Shown here piece by piece: positions 49,595-62,249 of a stretch of DNA of 64,000 bases. Positions within the stretch are counted from its first letter, which is position 1. Every line of letters starts with the position of its first letter. Position numbers and translations under genes: made by a program. Origin of the DNA: Ophryocystis elektroscirrha (Eukaryota; Apicomplexa; Conoidasida; Neogregarinorida; Ophryocystidae). The stretch spans positions 114,270 to 178,269 of the forward strand of contig JAQIFP010000006.1 in assembly GCA_030141585.1 (NCBI GenBank), read 5' to 3'. The notes beneath the pieces were generated by a model. It was not told the DNA's origin and did no database searches. It saw only the letters and a program-made list of their open reading frames with translations.

Positions 49595-50320
49595 TAAATA
49601 TATATATACTTACATATAATTAATTTATTTATTGATATATATACTTATATATAAATAAATATATACATATATATACTTAATTAATTGATTTAGCTATATA
49701 TTATTATATATTTTTCTTCTAAAATGACTTAATCTACTAGGTTGGATTGGCAGAGCCAATAAGAATTTGTCAAGGCAGTGAAATTCGGTTTGAAGTAGCA
49801 TGTGAAATTCCTATACAAATTGACGGAGAACCTAAAGTGATACCACCATCAACATTAAGAATTGTATATAAGTATTAAACTGAGATTATGTTATTTATTG
49901 TTTACAGAAATAAAATTACTGTTTTATCCCCATCAAAGCCAAAGAAAAATGTGATATCTTTAGATAAAATAGCACAGGTAATAATTAATCATCACATTTC
50001 AGTAACAAAAAATTTAAAATTATAAAAGTAGCCTCGATTAAGTAAAAATTTATTACTGTATTGATTTACGCATCAAAATAGTTTTATTTTTCATATATTT
50101 AACAAAAATAATAGTGAAAGTAATATTGTTAAAATGTTATTATACATTTATGAAATTTATATTTTTGTTTGAAAATGTCTTCTAGTCAATAGTCTATTAT
50201 ACAAACAAATTTACAAATATTGTTTGACAGATTATTGAAGAATCTTCCAAAAAAAATATTATAAACAGACAACAAAGAGAAATTTTGATAAAAGAATTTG
50301 AAAAGGTTGTTTTAGACTAG
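44379..50320 (+). CDS. Diacylglycerol kinase, membrane-anchored with tandem C1 domains
   Basis: Phosphorylates diacylglycerol to phosphatidic acid. Exon 1 begins [11 protein letters not shown], and a membrane segment rich in Phe/Leu follows at about residues 12-31, as in the epsilon-type enzymes. C1 domain one has [29 protein letters not shown]1 domain two (exon from 45323) has [14 protein letters not shown] and [15 protein letters not shown] ending CDLG. A basic, helical insert of about 300 residues follows. The catalytic domain begins [20 protein letters not shown] and continues with [16 protein letters not shown] and [18 protein letters not shown]. The accessory domain runs to 50320. Introns of 30 (45652-45681), 34 (45720-45753) and 36 nt (near 49875) keep the frame. 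Others are long and TA-rich. The stop is 75 bp before the SAM synthetase start. Confidence 0.85.
44930..45098. repeat. (GTATATAT)n octanucleotide microsatellite
   Basis: Near-perfect tandem GTATATAT units in the first intron of the diacylglycerol kinase gene. The 8-bp unit has no stop codon in several frames, giving spurious Tyr-Met-Ile-Cys open frames on both strands. Confidence 0.9.
48212..48275. repeat. (TA)n microsatellite in an intron
   Basis: Long uninterrupted TA dinucleotide run in the intron between 48141 and 48510 of the diacylglycerol kinase gene. Similar runs lie near 13890, 14090, 16212, 18925, 29665, 36840, 47265, 48920, 49560, 53745, 55055 and 59225. Confidence 0.85.
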
Positions 50321-50395
50321 TCCCGGTAGAAAAACAAATCCTAATAAACAATTTGTAGAAAGTGAATTAAATACTCCTTTTACTGCAAACAAGGA

Positions 50396-51607
50396 ATGAC
50401 ATCTTCTTCTGTTAATTACCTACCCAGAGATGATGTATTTTTATTCACATCTGAATCTGTAAATGAAGGTCATCCAGACAAGTTATGTGATCAAATATCT
50501 GATGCAATATTAGATGCATGTTTGGAAAGAGATCCAGATTCTAAAGTCGCGTGCGAAACATGCACAAAAACAAATTTTGTAATGATATTTGGAGAAATAA
50601 CTACTAAAGCAAAAGTGGATTATGAACAAATAATCCGAGATACAGTTAAAGAAATTGGATATGACGCTGAAGAAAAAGGATTAGATTACAAAACTATGAG
50701 GGTAATAGTAGCTATTGAAGAGCAATCACCAGAAATCGCATTAGCTGTACATGTCAATAAAAGGGTTGAAGACATTGGAGCAGGAGATCAAGGCCATATG
50801 TTTGGTTATGCCACCGATGAAACTGAAGAATTGATGCCATTGTCTCACTCATTAGCAACAAAATTGGGTCAACAATTAACACTAGTTCGTAAAAATAACA
50901 CTTTGCCGTATTTGAGACCAGACGGAAAAACACAAGTTACTGTCGAGTATAGGAAAGATGAAGAAGGACATTTGCAGCCGGTTCGTGTCCATACAATACT
51001 TATTTCTACTCAGCATTCACCAAACATATCCAATTCCACACTTAGAGAAGATCTTATCACATATGTCATTAAACCTATCGTACCCCCTAATTTATTGGAT
51101 GAACATACCAAATACCATTTAAATCCATCCGGTAGCTTTGTTATTGGCGGGCCACATGGAGACGCAGGTCTTACAGGTCGAAAAATCATTATCGATACAT
51201 ATGGAGGATGGGGTGCTCATGGCGGTGGTGCATTTTCTGGTAAAGATGCTACTAAGGTTGACAGATCTGCAGCTTATTACGCACGGTGGGTCGCCAAATC
51301 CTTAGTAGCAGCAAACTTATGTAAACGATGTCTAGTTCAAGTATCATATTCTATTGGTGTAGCCGATCCATTATCTTTGTTTGTTGATACATATGGTACA
51401 GCAGCAAAAGGATATACAGACCACGATATTCTACAGATTGTATATAATAATTTCAACTTTAAACCCGGGTGCATTGTTAGAGAATTACAATTAAAGCAAC
51501 CTATTTTTTTAAAGACCGCAGTCTATGGTCATTTTGGAAGAAATCCTGATATATTTCCATGGGAAAACCCTAAGCAGCTGAACATTAAACGTAATAACTT
51601 GTCATAA
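50396..51607 (+). CDS. SAMS: S-adenosylmethionine synthetase
   Basis: Makes S-adenosylmethionine from methionine and ATP in the cytosol, the methyl donor for nearly all methyltransferases. Single exon of 403 aa from ATG 50396, a normal length for the family. Key motifs are [20 protein letters not shown] (ATP and metal binding), [16 protein letters not shown] (signature 1) and [20 protein letters not shown] (signature 2), followed by the [10 protein letters not shown] segment and a C-terminal [12 protein letters not shown]. It is the only long intronless enzyme gene in the window, and its coding sequence has visibly higher GC than its surroundings. It sits 75 bp after the diacylglycerol kinase gene and 74 bp before the RRP43-like gene, all on the plus strand. 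Confidence 0.97.
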   Translation: MTSSSVNYLPRDDVFLFTSESVNEGHPDKLCDQISDAILDACLERDPDSKVACETCTKTNFVMIFGEITTKAKVDYEQIIRDTVKEIGYDAEEKGLDYKTMRVIVAIEEQSPEIALAVHVNKRVEDIGAGDQGHMFGYATDETEELMPLSHSLATKLGQQLTLVRKNNTLPYLRPDGKTQVTVEYRKDEEGHLQPVRVHTILISTQHSPNISNSTLREDLITYVIKPIVPPNLLDEHTKYHLNPSGSFVIGGPHGDAGLTGRKIIIDTYGGWGAHGGGAFSGKDATKVDRSAAYYARWVAKSLVAANLCKRCLVQVSYSIGVADPLSLFVDTYGTAAKGYTDHDILQIVYNNFNFKPGCIVRELQLKQPIFLKTAVYGHFGRNPDIFPWENPKQLNIKRNNLS

Positions 51608-51681
51608 TTTTTTTTTTATCCAAAAAAAAAAAATTCTCTTTTTTTTTTAAAACCTGTAAATACAGTTCAATAAATTAATTT

Positions 51682-52530
51682 ATGAATAAGTCCGACTTTT
51701 TTCGGGATTTGTATTTGAAACAAGCTTGCTTGGAAGGTTTACGCGTTGCTACTCCGTTTCAAAGCTTTAAAACTGAAAAAAATGTATTAAAAAACTGTAT
51801 ATCTTCATCAGCCGTTTCTGCCAATGGAACTACTTTTATATCAGGTGTATCTTTAGAAATTGGCCCTCCATCAAAATATGCACCAAAATGCGGTCGAATT
51901 ATAGCCAATGTAGAGTTCTTAAATAACACAATTGCGGTCAGTTGTAAGTATGAAAAAGAAACAAATATATATATAAACAAGATACTGACTAATAATATAA
52001 TTATTGATTTAACACAATTGTGCATAAAAGAAGGAATTGCCGTATGGACTATATATGTAAACATTGTATGTTTAAGTTACAATGGATGTGCTCTAGACTG
52101 GGCTCTTACCAGTGCGATTATTGCTTTACTTAATACTAAACTACCAAACGTAGCTTGGGACTCAAGTTCACAATGGTGGAGACAGTTGGAAGAATCACCT
52201 AATGATCAATATTTAGTGTTTCGAACCATCCCAGTTGTCAAAACATTAGCTCATATGTTTAACGAAACATGGATGGAATATCCAAACGCCGAAGAAGAAG
52301 ATTATTCCACATTATATGCAGTATTTCAGTCATACAATACAATTAAAAACACAGCTTATTCCAATTCAATTTATATAATGCATTCGTACGAATCAAACCA
52401 TCTAACTTTACCCGTATACAATACAGCCACATTTTTACAATTTTTTCAAAGATACTTAACGTCCTGTAAAAATGTATATGACACCATTTTAAGTAATAAA
52501 CCTCAAATTAATAACAATTCGTTAACATAA
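51682..52530 (+). CDS. RRP43: Exosome RNase PH-like subunit, RRP43/EXOSC8-type
   Basis: One of the six RNase PH-like ring subunits of the RNA exosome, which threads RNA to the nuclease subunits. Single exon, 282 aa. SDFFRDLYLKQ near the start, then VSANGTTFISGVSLEIGPP (the strand with the usual G-T-V-I-G-V pattern) and GRIIANVEF follow the RNase PH layout. A block IKEGIAVWTIYVNIVCLSYN and ALDWALTSAIIALLNTKLP is the conserved C-terminal half of the fold, where human EXOSC8 has D-x-D-G-x-x-x-D-A-A. The N-terminal RPDGR motif of other subunits is replaced here (CLEGLRVAT). This favours RRP43 or RRP42 over RRP45 or RRP46. Confidence 0.72.
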   Translation: MNKSDFFRDLYLKQACLEGLRVATPFQSFKTEKNVLKNCISSSAVSANGTTFISGVSLEIGPPSKYAPKCGRIIANVEFLNNTIAVSCKYEKETNIYINKILTNNIIIDLTQLCIKEGIAVWTIYVNIVCLSYNGCALDWALTSAIIALLNTKLPNVAWDSSSQWWRQLEESPNDQYLVFRTIPVVKTLAHMFNETWMEYPNAEEEDYSTLYAVFQSYNTIKNTAYSNSIYIMHSYESNHLTLPVYNTATFLQFFQRYLTSCKNVYDTILSNKPQINNNSLT

Positions 52531-53241
52531 AAAAAAAAAAAAAAGTTGCACTCCTTAGAATGTTAAAATTAGTTAAAACCTTTATTTAAAGCTTCTTAAC
52601 ACTAAATAAAGCGGGACTACTGTAATACCCGCATGCTTTTACACTTAATAATCTTAAAAACTTTTTATTTAGTAGTAGTTTAAATTTCTGCAAAGTTCTG
52701 TAATAATTAAAACTCTTTTTTACTTTTTTTTTTTTTATTTACTAATAAATTATCCAATATATGCTTTATTATTTTGTTAATGTGACCTAACTTTTTTTTT
52801 TTTAAGAGATACATTTACGAGTAAATAATTATACGAGCTTAACAACAAAAAATTATTATAAAAATGTGTAAAGAAAAGTAAGAATTCCTCAAAATTATGC
52901 TAGCTAATTAAGCTTCATACATATGAAGTTATGCACACATAAACGAGTAAAGAAATTAATTTCCTAAAAAAACCTTTTTTTTTTTTGGTTTATAAACATG
53001 TATTTTTTTTTCATATTTACGAAAAAAGTTAAGATTAATTTAAAAAGCAATTAAAAAAAAAAGAATTGCATGGAATTTAGGATTAGTGGATTATTAAATA
53101 CATAGAAGGATTACAAATGCATTGTCTGTGGAATGTGTTCTTCAAACCGTTGTTTACAGGCACCGTATAAATTTTAAATAAATGTGCATGTGTAAAAGGG
53201 TTTTTTTTAACAAGTTTTAAAGTTTTAAAACTTTGTGAAAT
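52531..53241 (+). other. Intergenic region, no gene seen
   Basis: 710 bp of AT-rich sequence with many A and T homopolymers (for example near 52540, 52725, 52795, 52980, 53050). It separates two same-strand genes and presumably holds the terminator of one and the promoter of the next. Confidence 0.5.
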
Positions 53242-53738
53242 ATGTTTGTTTGGATGAATAATCAAAATATGTCATCTAATTCTTCGCAAACTACGGCACC
53301 ACGTTTATTAACACCGGTTATTTACAGTAAAAATATACACCAAAATATACCTACAGACTCCACGCAAGGTAATTATTCGTTTCTTTTATTTTATTATCTT
53401 CTTTTTTATTTTTTATTTTCTAGTAAACATAAATATAGTTCACTATTATACTTTACATTTCTTTTTTTTTTTTTTAGTACTTGAAGTTAAACGTAATGTC
53501 AATGTATATATAGCGTTTTTCTATTAAGCAATTTATTTATTTGCTTACAGCTTTTGTATGTGAACATAATACTTTACTCTCAAATACTGTAATCTTGTAC
53601 TATGATAATATTTATAATTTTTTTTTTGCTTAATTCAATGTAAACGTATCTGCATTTATGCAGTTTACTTTTACTATATGACACATGGTGTATATTCTTA
53701 ATAAAAAATACTTTATATAACATATTAATAAATAATTT

Positions 53739-53776
<38 letters not shown>

Positions 53777-55050
53777 ATGTTATATATATATAAATTTATA
53801 CAGAGTATATAACATTATATATATATATATATATAATGTTATATATATTATATATATTTATATATTCAGCTAAATGTTATATGTATATATATATAAGTAT
53901 ATATATATTTATTTGGGTTAATATATTCATTTAAATATAGTTAATATTGTATATATAGTAGAAAGAAAAGTATACAAAAAAAGCAATATATGTATATATT
54001 CCTGTTTTTAGAAGAAAACCATTGCAAATCAAACCTATCTTTAACAAATTTAGTTTCTTTAATAGAAGAAACTGTGTCTGAAAGCGTTTTGTCTTTGTCT
54101 CCGTACGAAGTCGAAGTAGAAACGCCAGCTGCTTCTACCGCTCCTCGAGACAAAATATATTTGTCTCCTCATTATGAAATTTTACCATCTTCTCCTATAT
54201 CCTCTAATGGAGAAGACTCGAAAAGTAAAAGCCAGTCCTCCTGTTCGTCTACTACTATAGCATCAGTAAATGATAAATCTCCAAAAGTTGCTCAAGTGAA
54301 AAATGTTGCTACCGGGGAAAATGAAGAAATGATAAATAGTCTTACTGCTATAAATCCCCATGTTATGAATGAGTTAAAAGCTCCATGGATTTTAGCACCT
54401 GATATTGAGTCTATTTCGTGCCCTGTAAATTTACACCAATTTCGAAAGGCATGGTGGGCAGGCGTTCGTCCGACAACATGTGAGCGGACATGTAGACATC
54501 GCTCGAAAATTTGTGATGCCATTCAATTATGTAATGATTGTACAGGTTACTACTGTAAATGGTTAGCAGAGTTGATTGGCATTCCAGTTTTAAAAGCAAA
54601 CGGTAGAGTAGATCCTCTGATATTTCATAAAGATCCATTGGCAAAATTGTACTGGGAAAGAATATCTAAAGTTGTATGCTGCACTAAATCAGCGTCTAAA
54701 TGCCTCATGTGTATACGCAGATACCAACTTTTTACTCATTTTTTACCCGGAAACCTACTTTTTAGAGAACTTGTTCACAAAAGTGTTATGCGCCTTCATG
54801 AGTGTGGTTTTTCAGTCGATATGGGACTTATTCGTAAAGTTACTAGGCGACATCTTGAACGTATCTCTGATACCATGAATCTTAAGCTTCCCAGTGAATA
54901 TTATTCATCTTTACAAGCGTATAATATTATTTTACAGCGCGGGTCTCTCGTAGACGTATTAACCAATAACCTTACTTCTGTTTTGTCCATGCAACGAACT
55001 TCTAACGGTATAAATATAATCCTAATAAACTTATATATTATATAAATTGA

Positions 55051-55102
<52 letters not shown>

Positions 55103-55150
55103 TATAATTAAAATTAATAATTGTGTTATAATTATTTTTGTTGTAATTAT

Positions 55151-55181
<31 letters not shown>

Positions 55182-57545
55182 GCAAATTTCAATATCATTA
55201 TATAATTTTATTATAGAAAGTTTATAAATTGTGTTATATCAACACTTTTATTATAGATTCACATAATGCAAAAACCACTAATTATCGGAAATCTTCTAAT
55301 GTAAATAATGGAATTGGTTCTCCCAATAAAAAAACTAAACAACAGTCCAGCACGTACTTGCCCTCCCCTTCCGATTACAGACAACCAAAAGAGTCGCTAG
55401 GTCAAAGTATGAGTACACTCGATTTATTTACCTGCCTCAATTATGACTCAAATTTAGATAAAAATTCCGAAAAAACAGACTTCTCTCAAGCCAGCATCCA
55501 AGAATTGACTTACGATCCCTCGGATCTCGTGAATATATCTTCCATTATGCACAATTCAGAAAATACGTCCTTTTTAGACGAAAAACTGTCCAATGAAAAT
55601 TCCTGTAATACTTTGTATATATTAGATATCTTATTATATTATTAATATTGTTATATTTACGCACTTAAAAAGTATTATTCATAACAACTTACAAAGAAAA
55701 AAACTATTATATTATATAGTCAATTATTATTAATTTATATTAAATACACATGTATTATGTATACGATTATGCATATATACAGTTATAAACATTATTATGA
55801 TTATAATAATATACATATATATATTAATACATATATATATTATAAATATTATAAAATATTATAATATTAATATGAAAAGTATATATATATATGTATATAT
55901 CAAACCCTAATATTATATGTATATATAATATTAACTTATTTGATTTGAACCATATTTTTTTATATATAATAATAAGAGTTTAAAGGTATTAATTATTGAT
56001 ATTTTTTTGTTGAATGCAGACAATGAAAAAAAAAGTAACGCCGATGAAAAATATAAATTAAGCCCCACTAAGAAATCTAGTTCTGCATCTTTAATGAACT
56101 ATTCTCGAGCCAATGGTCGAATATTGAGGTCAAATAAAAAAGCAGCTTCAGTGGAATCAAGTGATGTAAATGAAGAAGAAATAATAATGACTGATACTAA
56201 GTCGGTAGTCCGACGAAAACGCACCATAAGAAAGCCAAAAATGTATCTAGATTATTCCGTAGACCAGATTGACGTATTAGATGAGTTTAATGAGCAAATG
56301 GAAGTGAATTTTTCAAGCAAAAATGCACAAAAAGCTAAGTCCAAAAAGATTTGCTTTCCAAAACAAGGCAAACCAGCTTCAAATAATAATTTTAATAAAG
56401 AAAAAACGGAAGATCAGGAAAACCTTCATAGCCAAGTTTTAGAACAAGTGGCAGCTGCATTGTTACGTAGAATTGGATCCGGTAGAGAGAAAAAATCTGC
56501 TATGATGCAAATTTATCAAAATCTTATAAAAGAAAGTTCCTCTAATAATCCTACTTCTAGTAAATTATCTGTTAAAGGTGAGTTCAATATTTTATATATC
56601 ATATATTATAATATATAATACATATTACAATAATACTATATAATATACTATACTAATTATTATAATATATATAATATAATATATTATAATATATTATACC
56701 CGTTTTACTGAATTATAGTATATATATATATATCAATATTATATACTGTTATTATTTTTATTTTTTTTTGTTAATACATCTATATACTTTCTTTATCATA
56801 TCTGCATCATTATTTCCGTATTTGATACAACAAATCTTCTTGTCTTATTAAAAAATTGTATAATTAATTAGTCATATCTTACGTATTATAAATATTAATT
56901 AATTACAAACTTTTATTTTGCGTAGATGCTTATCATACTAGTCAATTGATAGAAGAAAATCGACTTGCTAAAGGGGGATTTAGGGGAGTATTTTGGGAAC
57001 CGGTTCGAGAAGCTTGGTGTACATTACTACCTTTGTTACCTTCAGATACTGTTGTTTCTTCTAAAAGACGAATCTTAAGTTTTTCTGTACAGTAAGTTAC
57101 ATTTGATTAATATGTATATATATTTTATTGTCTATTGTATATATAAAAACAAGTATTTATACCGTACTTTGTAATTAGACTAATACCATTATCTTCGAAT
57201 ATTTATTTGTCCAATTTTTTTCTAATTATAGCGCAAATCTATTTCATGAAATGTTTTCTTTTTTTTAGACAATGGGGGTCATTTCAATCTGCTATGTGGA
57301 GAGCTGTTTATGAGCGTGTTAGCCGAAACATAGAAGAGCTGGAATACGTGAATGTTTCTTTGCTTGAAGAATTGGCCACGTGGGTGAAATCCACAATAAA
57401 TAGTCCTGAAAATTCAGCTGATCAACTGAAACACGAGTTTACAGAAGATCAAAATAACTCTGTTTACTCCAACGCAACTCCTTCAAATATGTTCGTCAAC
57501 TTTTCCAAAATATTAACCTCATATAAACCTCAAGAAATTGTTTAA
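53242..57545 (+). CDS. AP2-like domain protein with Cys-rich region
   Basis: Six exons in phase: 53242-53368, 54012-55007, 55260s-55604, 56020-56577, 56926-57091 and 57269-57545. The start at 53242 is the first ATG of the frame. Exon 2 contains a disordered Ser-rich part, then a cysteine-rich helical region with CPVNLHQFRKAWWAGVRP, TTCERTCRHRSKICDAIQLC, GYYCKWLAEL and CCTKSASKCLMCIRRYQLF. Exon 4 is basic (VVRRKRTIRKPKMY) and ends in a helical segment. The last two exons give GGFRGVFWEPVREAWCTLL, then SKRRILSFSVQ, then WGSFQSAMWRAVYERV. This has the pattern of an apicomplexan AP2 DNA-binding domain: G-x-R-G-V, a tryptophan after about eight residues, a SFSV strand, then a helix starting with an aromatic. 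The AP2 call is mine by pattern and would make it an ApiAP2 transcription factor. Confidence 0.6.
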
Positions 57546-58379
57546 AAAGCTTATGTGTCTTTTTTTTTAATGTATTACCGTTATTGCTTTATTCAAAATC
57601 CAAATATATTGCCTGTTTTTGAGCTTTGTATATTTTTTTAATTTCAAACATCAATGGTTAACACATTGAGCGCATTAAACTCTTGTCCTTAAAAACCTCC
57701 TTAATTTAACTTTATTTAGTATTTCAATACTACTTAACGCATGTGTTTCTCATTTATCATGTATAAACAATAATAATCAATGCAAACAATGTAACATGTA
57801 TAAATATATATATATAACGCATAATATCTGTCAACACTTTGGTAAATATTTGAATACATCACCTCAACTTTCGTATCATTATAGGTCAAAAACAACAATC
57901 GTTATTTTATCGCTCAGTAATTCAATTATAATCAAAATTATACATATCAAAAATTTATTTAATATTAATATATCAATATATAATCATTATTATATTATAT
58001 ATATATAAATATATATATATGTATATGTATGTATATATATGGATATTATTTCAACCCTAGTGTTCAAACTTAATTTACTGGAATCGATAATTTGTTTAAA
58101 ATACACTGTGGTACATATAACGTATATATATGTTATATATATATATATACATAAATATTTTTATTCGTTACATGTTCATAAGATTTAATTATAAGTAATT
58201 GTAAACCAAAAAAGTAAGCTTGTAATACAGGTATTATGTCTTTATTACACTTAGAGAGTAATATTTATAGGGAAGTTTATTCAGCTTTTCAAATATCTTA
58301 GATTAAGTTCATTGAATGAACTGTCTTATAGCAGATGTATACACGCATATATTAAGTCTAATACATAATCCTCTACAAA

Positions 58380-58413
<34 letters not shown>

Positions 58414-58563
58414 ACGCAAATATACTTACAGATGTTGCTGCATCAAATTTAATTAAATTGAATGATGATTTATGAAGCTTTTAAGAATTTATTAACCCTT
58501 AATAATTATATATTATTATTAAAAAATATTATTTGATACCCATATAAATGTACGAAAATCAAC
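57546..58563. other. Intergenic region, no gene seen
   Basis: About 1 kb of AT-rich sequence between convergent genes, with TA microsatellites near 58385 and scattered poly-A/T. I see no supported coding sequence. Confidence 0.5.
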
Positions 58564-59220
58564 TTATTTGACAGAAGGATCTTTATTTCTTCTGAAAACA
58601 TCAGCAGATTCATCTGTTGTTGTTATATCTCGCACTTTTTGCTGTAAGTCATGTCTAACGATGTCGCGAAGTCTTCTTTGTTCATTAATTTTGAATTCAA
58701 GCTCGCTAGCATTCTAATTAAGAAAAAAAAATTATATACAGTGAATGATTTATTTGAGCTATATACAAACCGATTAGCTTATTAAAATTACATAAGAATA
58801 AGTGAATAATTTAAAAATTAAAAATAATAATTTTTATTAATTTAATGTCATAGATATATATATATTACTTATTGAAATTATATATATTATAAATGATAAA
58901 TCAAAAAATACAAACCGACGCTTTACTGCATATATAAACTTACATTGTCTTTCTATTGAACTGACAATTAATTACAGCTTTCATACCATGTCTGTAATAT
59001 TTCATTTGACACATTCACTATAATATAAATTAAGTTGTATTATCATAATTTATATTTATGTATGTCTATATATATAGTTCAAAGCTTATATATACACATA
59101 AGAATTTATTTGCTGATATATTCCTTAGTATACTGACACATGTAAATATAGACTTACTATATCCTGATTATATACAGATTAAGAACGTTGTTCGACTGTT
59201 ATATGTATAACTGTTATATA

Positions 59221-59259
<39 letters not shown>

Positions 59260-60001
59260 CAGAATTGAACACGTCGATTATATAAAGCAATAACTTTCAC
59301 TGCATAAATAATAAGTATATAATATATTCTTTATATCATGTTTATGAGTAATGCCGTAATTATTAATGGAATGAAATAATAAAAATATATTACTGCTTTT
59401 ATTTGTAATTATAAGATATCCATATGTAACGCACTTTAATTTATAGTTATACTACATTCAAAAATTGTCAGCAAACACATGTAAACAATTGTATTTGTGT
59501 GAATAAACTAAAATTATTAAATTTAATTATTACTTTCCATGCATTGGTTAGACGTTTAAAACCGTATTTGGGTATAGAGTAGTTAATTTTAATGTTACCG
59601 CTTTCTGGTCCATACTAGTTGATTAAAAATACTTACCAGAGGCTTGCCAAGTATTCTATAAAAAAAATTTTCTAAATTATTAATATTTTTAAAAACCCAA
59701 ACTTATATGTATCTATTATTATGATTGAATATTTAAAAATGAATACGTAATCTATAAAAATACATGCAAATGTTTTAACAGCAAATTATTATGTCAATGC
59801 ATTAAATATAAAATTTTTTTCATAAGTTAACGTAATTGTTGTATTATTTATTACTTGAAAATCTAAGGGATATAAAGCAAGATTGCTGGGAGGCACCACT
59901 GGGCCTGCCATCAATAATTCGGGAATATTTCTTGGTGTTGTAGCGTTTAATACATGAATAAAATGTATTAATAAAAAAATTATGTTAGTTTTCTTTAACA
60001 T
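58564..60001 (-). CDS. Signal-peptide protein, exon structure incomplete
   Basis: Minus-strand gene starting at ATG 60001 with a clear signal peptide (MLKKTNIIFLLIHFIHVLNA). The mature part begins TTPRNIPELLMAGPVVPPSN. After LYPLDFQ a donor at about 59856 leads to a short exon NTWQAS near 59654. A 36-nt intron gives VTLKLTTLYPNTVLN, which fits in phase. Further exons near 59018 (NVSNEILQT) and 58710-58564 (NASELEFKINEQRRLRD, ending NKDPSVK) are likely, but I could not connect them all in phase. N-x-S/T sequons are frequent. No family was recognised. The product probably enters the secretory pathway. Confidence 0.45.
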
Positions 60002-60073
60002 TTTACAACTTCGGGAGTTTAAACAAAATGACGAAAAATTTAACAAATAAGTAAAATGATTAAAAATATTATA

Positions 60074-62249
60074 CTAAGTTGGGTTTCCTTTCTCAGAAGA
60101 TTGTAATATTGGAGTAAAATAAGGATGCTTCATTGCGTCGTGTGGAGTAATTCTTTCATAATGATCATAAACTAACATCTTGTCAATAAAATCAATTGCC
60201 TCAGGACTGCAAAGATGAACATTGTCATTATTTATATATGAACTCCATGGCTTTCTAGGACACCTATAAACAAAAGATTAAATTAAATAAGTTGCAAGTA
60301 ATTTATTCATATTCAATTTATATTAATCTAAAAGGTTTTATTTATAGAAAAATTACATCAATAAATATACATTAAGATAATGGTAAATATCAACGCAAAT
60401 AATCATGTGACAAGATACACTTGCACAAATTGAACCATAAAACCTCTGTGGAATTTTATATACATCTATTAAACATAAAACTTATAAAGAAGATTTTCAG
60501 TTACGTCTATATATATGCAAATTTTTTGCATTAGAGTAATATTAACTTTTGAGCAATGAATAATATTATATATTAATTGAAGCTTTATAATATATATATA
60601 TATATAATATTATAGACTATATACTATAGACTAATATGATTATGAATTCATCATTTATCGTATTGTGTTATTAGATTATTATGATTACATTCCAATTAAA
60701 GACAGGAATTCGTTTTCCAACGTGATATTATATTTGTTCAAATAATTGTAAAGTCCATCAGTTCCTGTGATAATAAATAAAGTAAAAAATTGAATACCTA
60801 AACAACGCGTAATCTTGATTAATTGATCGGTGTTATCATGGCCACAGAAAAAAGGCTCCTTCTTAAATATCTATTAAAAGTGTTACTATGAGCATATATG
60901 TATCTTACAATACTAGCAAGCATACATCCTAAACTCCACATGTCTAATGAGTAATCGTAAGTTTGTAAATCAACTAGTAACTCAGGTCCCTTGTAATATC
61001 TGGATGCGACCTATTTTTATAAATTTCTTTTGTATTACATTATATTACTCGCACGTTATACGCTTTTCCTAAATGATAAAATTCTGCCAAGCCCCAATCG
61101 ATTAATTTCAGAACTCTATAAAAAAAAAATAGCAAATAATTAATTGCAACTATCCATGTGTATTTAAAAGGTACTTGACCTTATCTGCATTATACTTATA
61201 AGCTAAGCATAAAAATGAGACATTGTAGTTATAGAATAAATTTATTTATCATACAGCACACAAATAAATGATCAGCAAAATTAAAAACAATTAATATCTG
61301 TATATATTTTACTACACAATATAAGAAAAATGACAAATATTATATATATAAACAATATTTATAATGCAATAAAGCTAAAGATCGTATATGTAAAACTTGA
61401 TATAAATTTACTCAGGAAGATTACTTATTCGCATGATCAATCATGACATTGTGTGGTTTAACGTCACGATGCATAATTCCTTTACTGTGGCAAAAGTCTA
61501 GAGCCTAGAAAAATAGCTTTGCGGTTTATGTACATACAACTAGTATTTGGTATATATAATAACGAATTTCAAGGTCCGTCAATGCTGGATATAATACTTT
61601 AAAATCCTTATTATCTACGTATTCGAAAATCTGAGATTAAAAGAACTATGTTATATGCATAAAAATTGAGGATAGAATAACTATGGACTCTCAATTAATC
61701 TACGTATATGGGACAAATAGCAAATTATGTATTTTGATGATATTTAATATTGGTATCCAAATTACTGAATTTGTTATACTATATTGATTCGTTAATTTAT
61801 TAGTTAACGCAGTAAGAAATCAAGATTATTTAATATAATATAATATAATATATATAATATAATCTAAACTTATTTTGCTGTATTATTTATTTAATAGATA
61901 TTACAAGACTAGGAATTTTGGACGAAGGGTCTCTAACAATATTATATAAAGTTATAATATTGGGTCCTCCACGAAGGTTGGTAAGTATTTTAATTTCACG
62001 TTTAATTTTTTTTTTTTTGACAGGTTTTAATACTTTAATAACAACCTTAGTGTCCGTGGTTATATCAATTCCTTCAAAAACATCACTATATTTTCCACGC
62101 CCAATTTTACGAACTATTTGGTAATTATTTGGAGTATCCCATTCAATAGGCATAGACTCATAATTCCAATAAGACTCATCTTGATTTGAGTTGGCGAAGG
62201 CATATCTCTTCGGACACTTTCGTTTGTACCCTTCGTTTATTTCATTCAT
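60074..62249 (-). CDS. CSNK2A: Casein kinase 2 catalytic subunit alpha
   Basis: Constitutive acidophilic Ser/Thr kinase. Minus strand from ATG 62249, in about nine exons. Exon 1 covers [20 protein letters not shown], the glycine loop [14 protein letters not shown], the catalytic-lysine segment [20 protein letters not shown] (the CK2 basic stretch) and [17 protein letters not shown]. Later exons give the catalytic loop [15 protein letters not shown], the DWG variant of the DFG motif ([18 protein letters not shown]) that is diagnostic for CK2, the activation-segment [15 protein letters not shown], then [31 protein letters not shown] and the last exon with [16 protein letters not shown], ending EKGNPT before TAG at 60074-60076. 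All key residues seen are intact. Total length is close to the usual 340-390 aa. Confidence 0.95.

Noticed and set aside
42719..51607. Functional SAM gene cluster (methyltransferase next to SAM synthetase)
   Set aside because: The two genes are separated by a 6-kb diacylglycerol kinase gene and are on opposite strands; proximity looks accidental.
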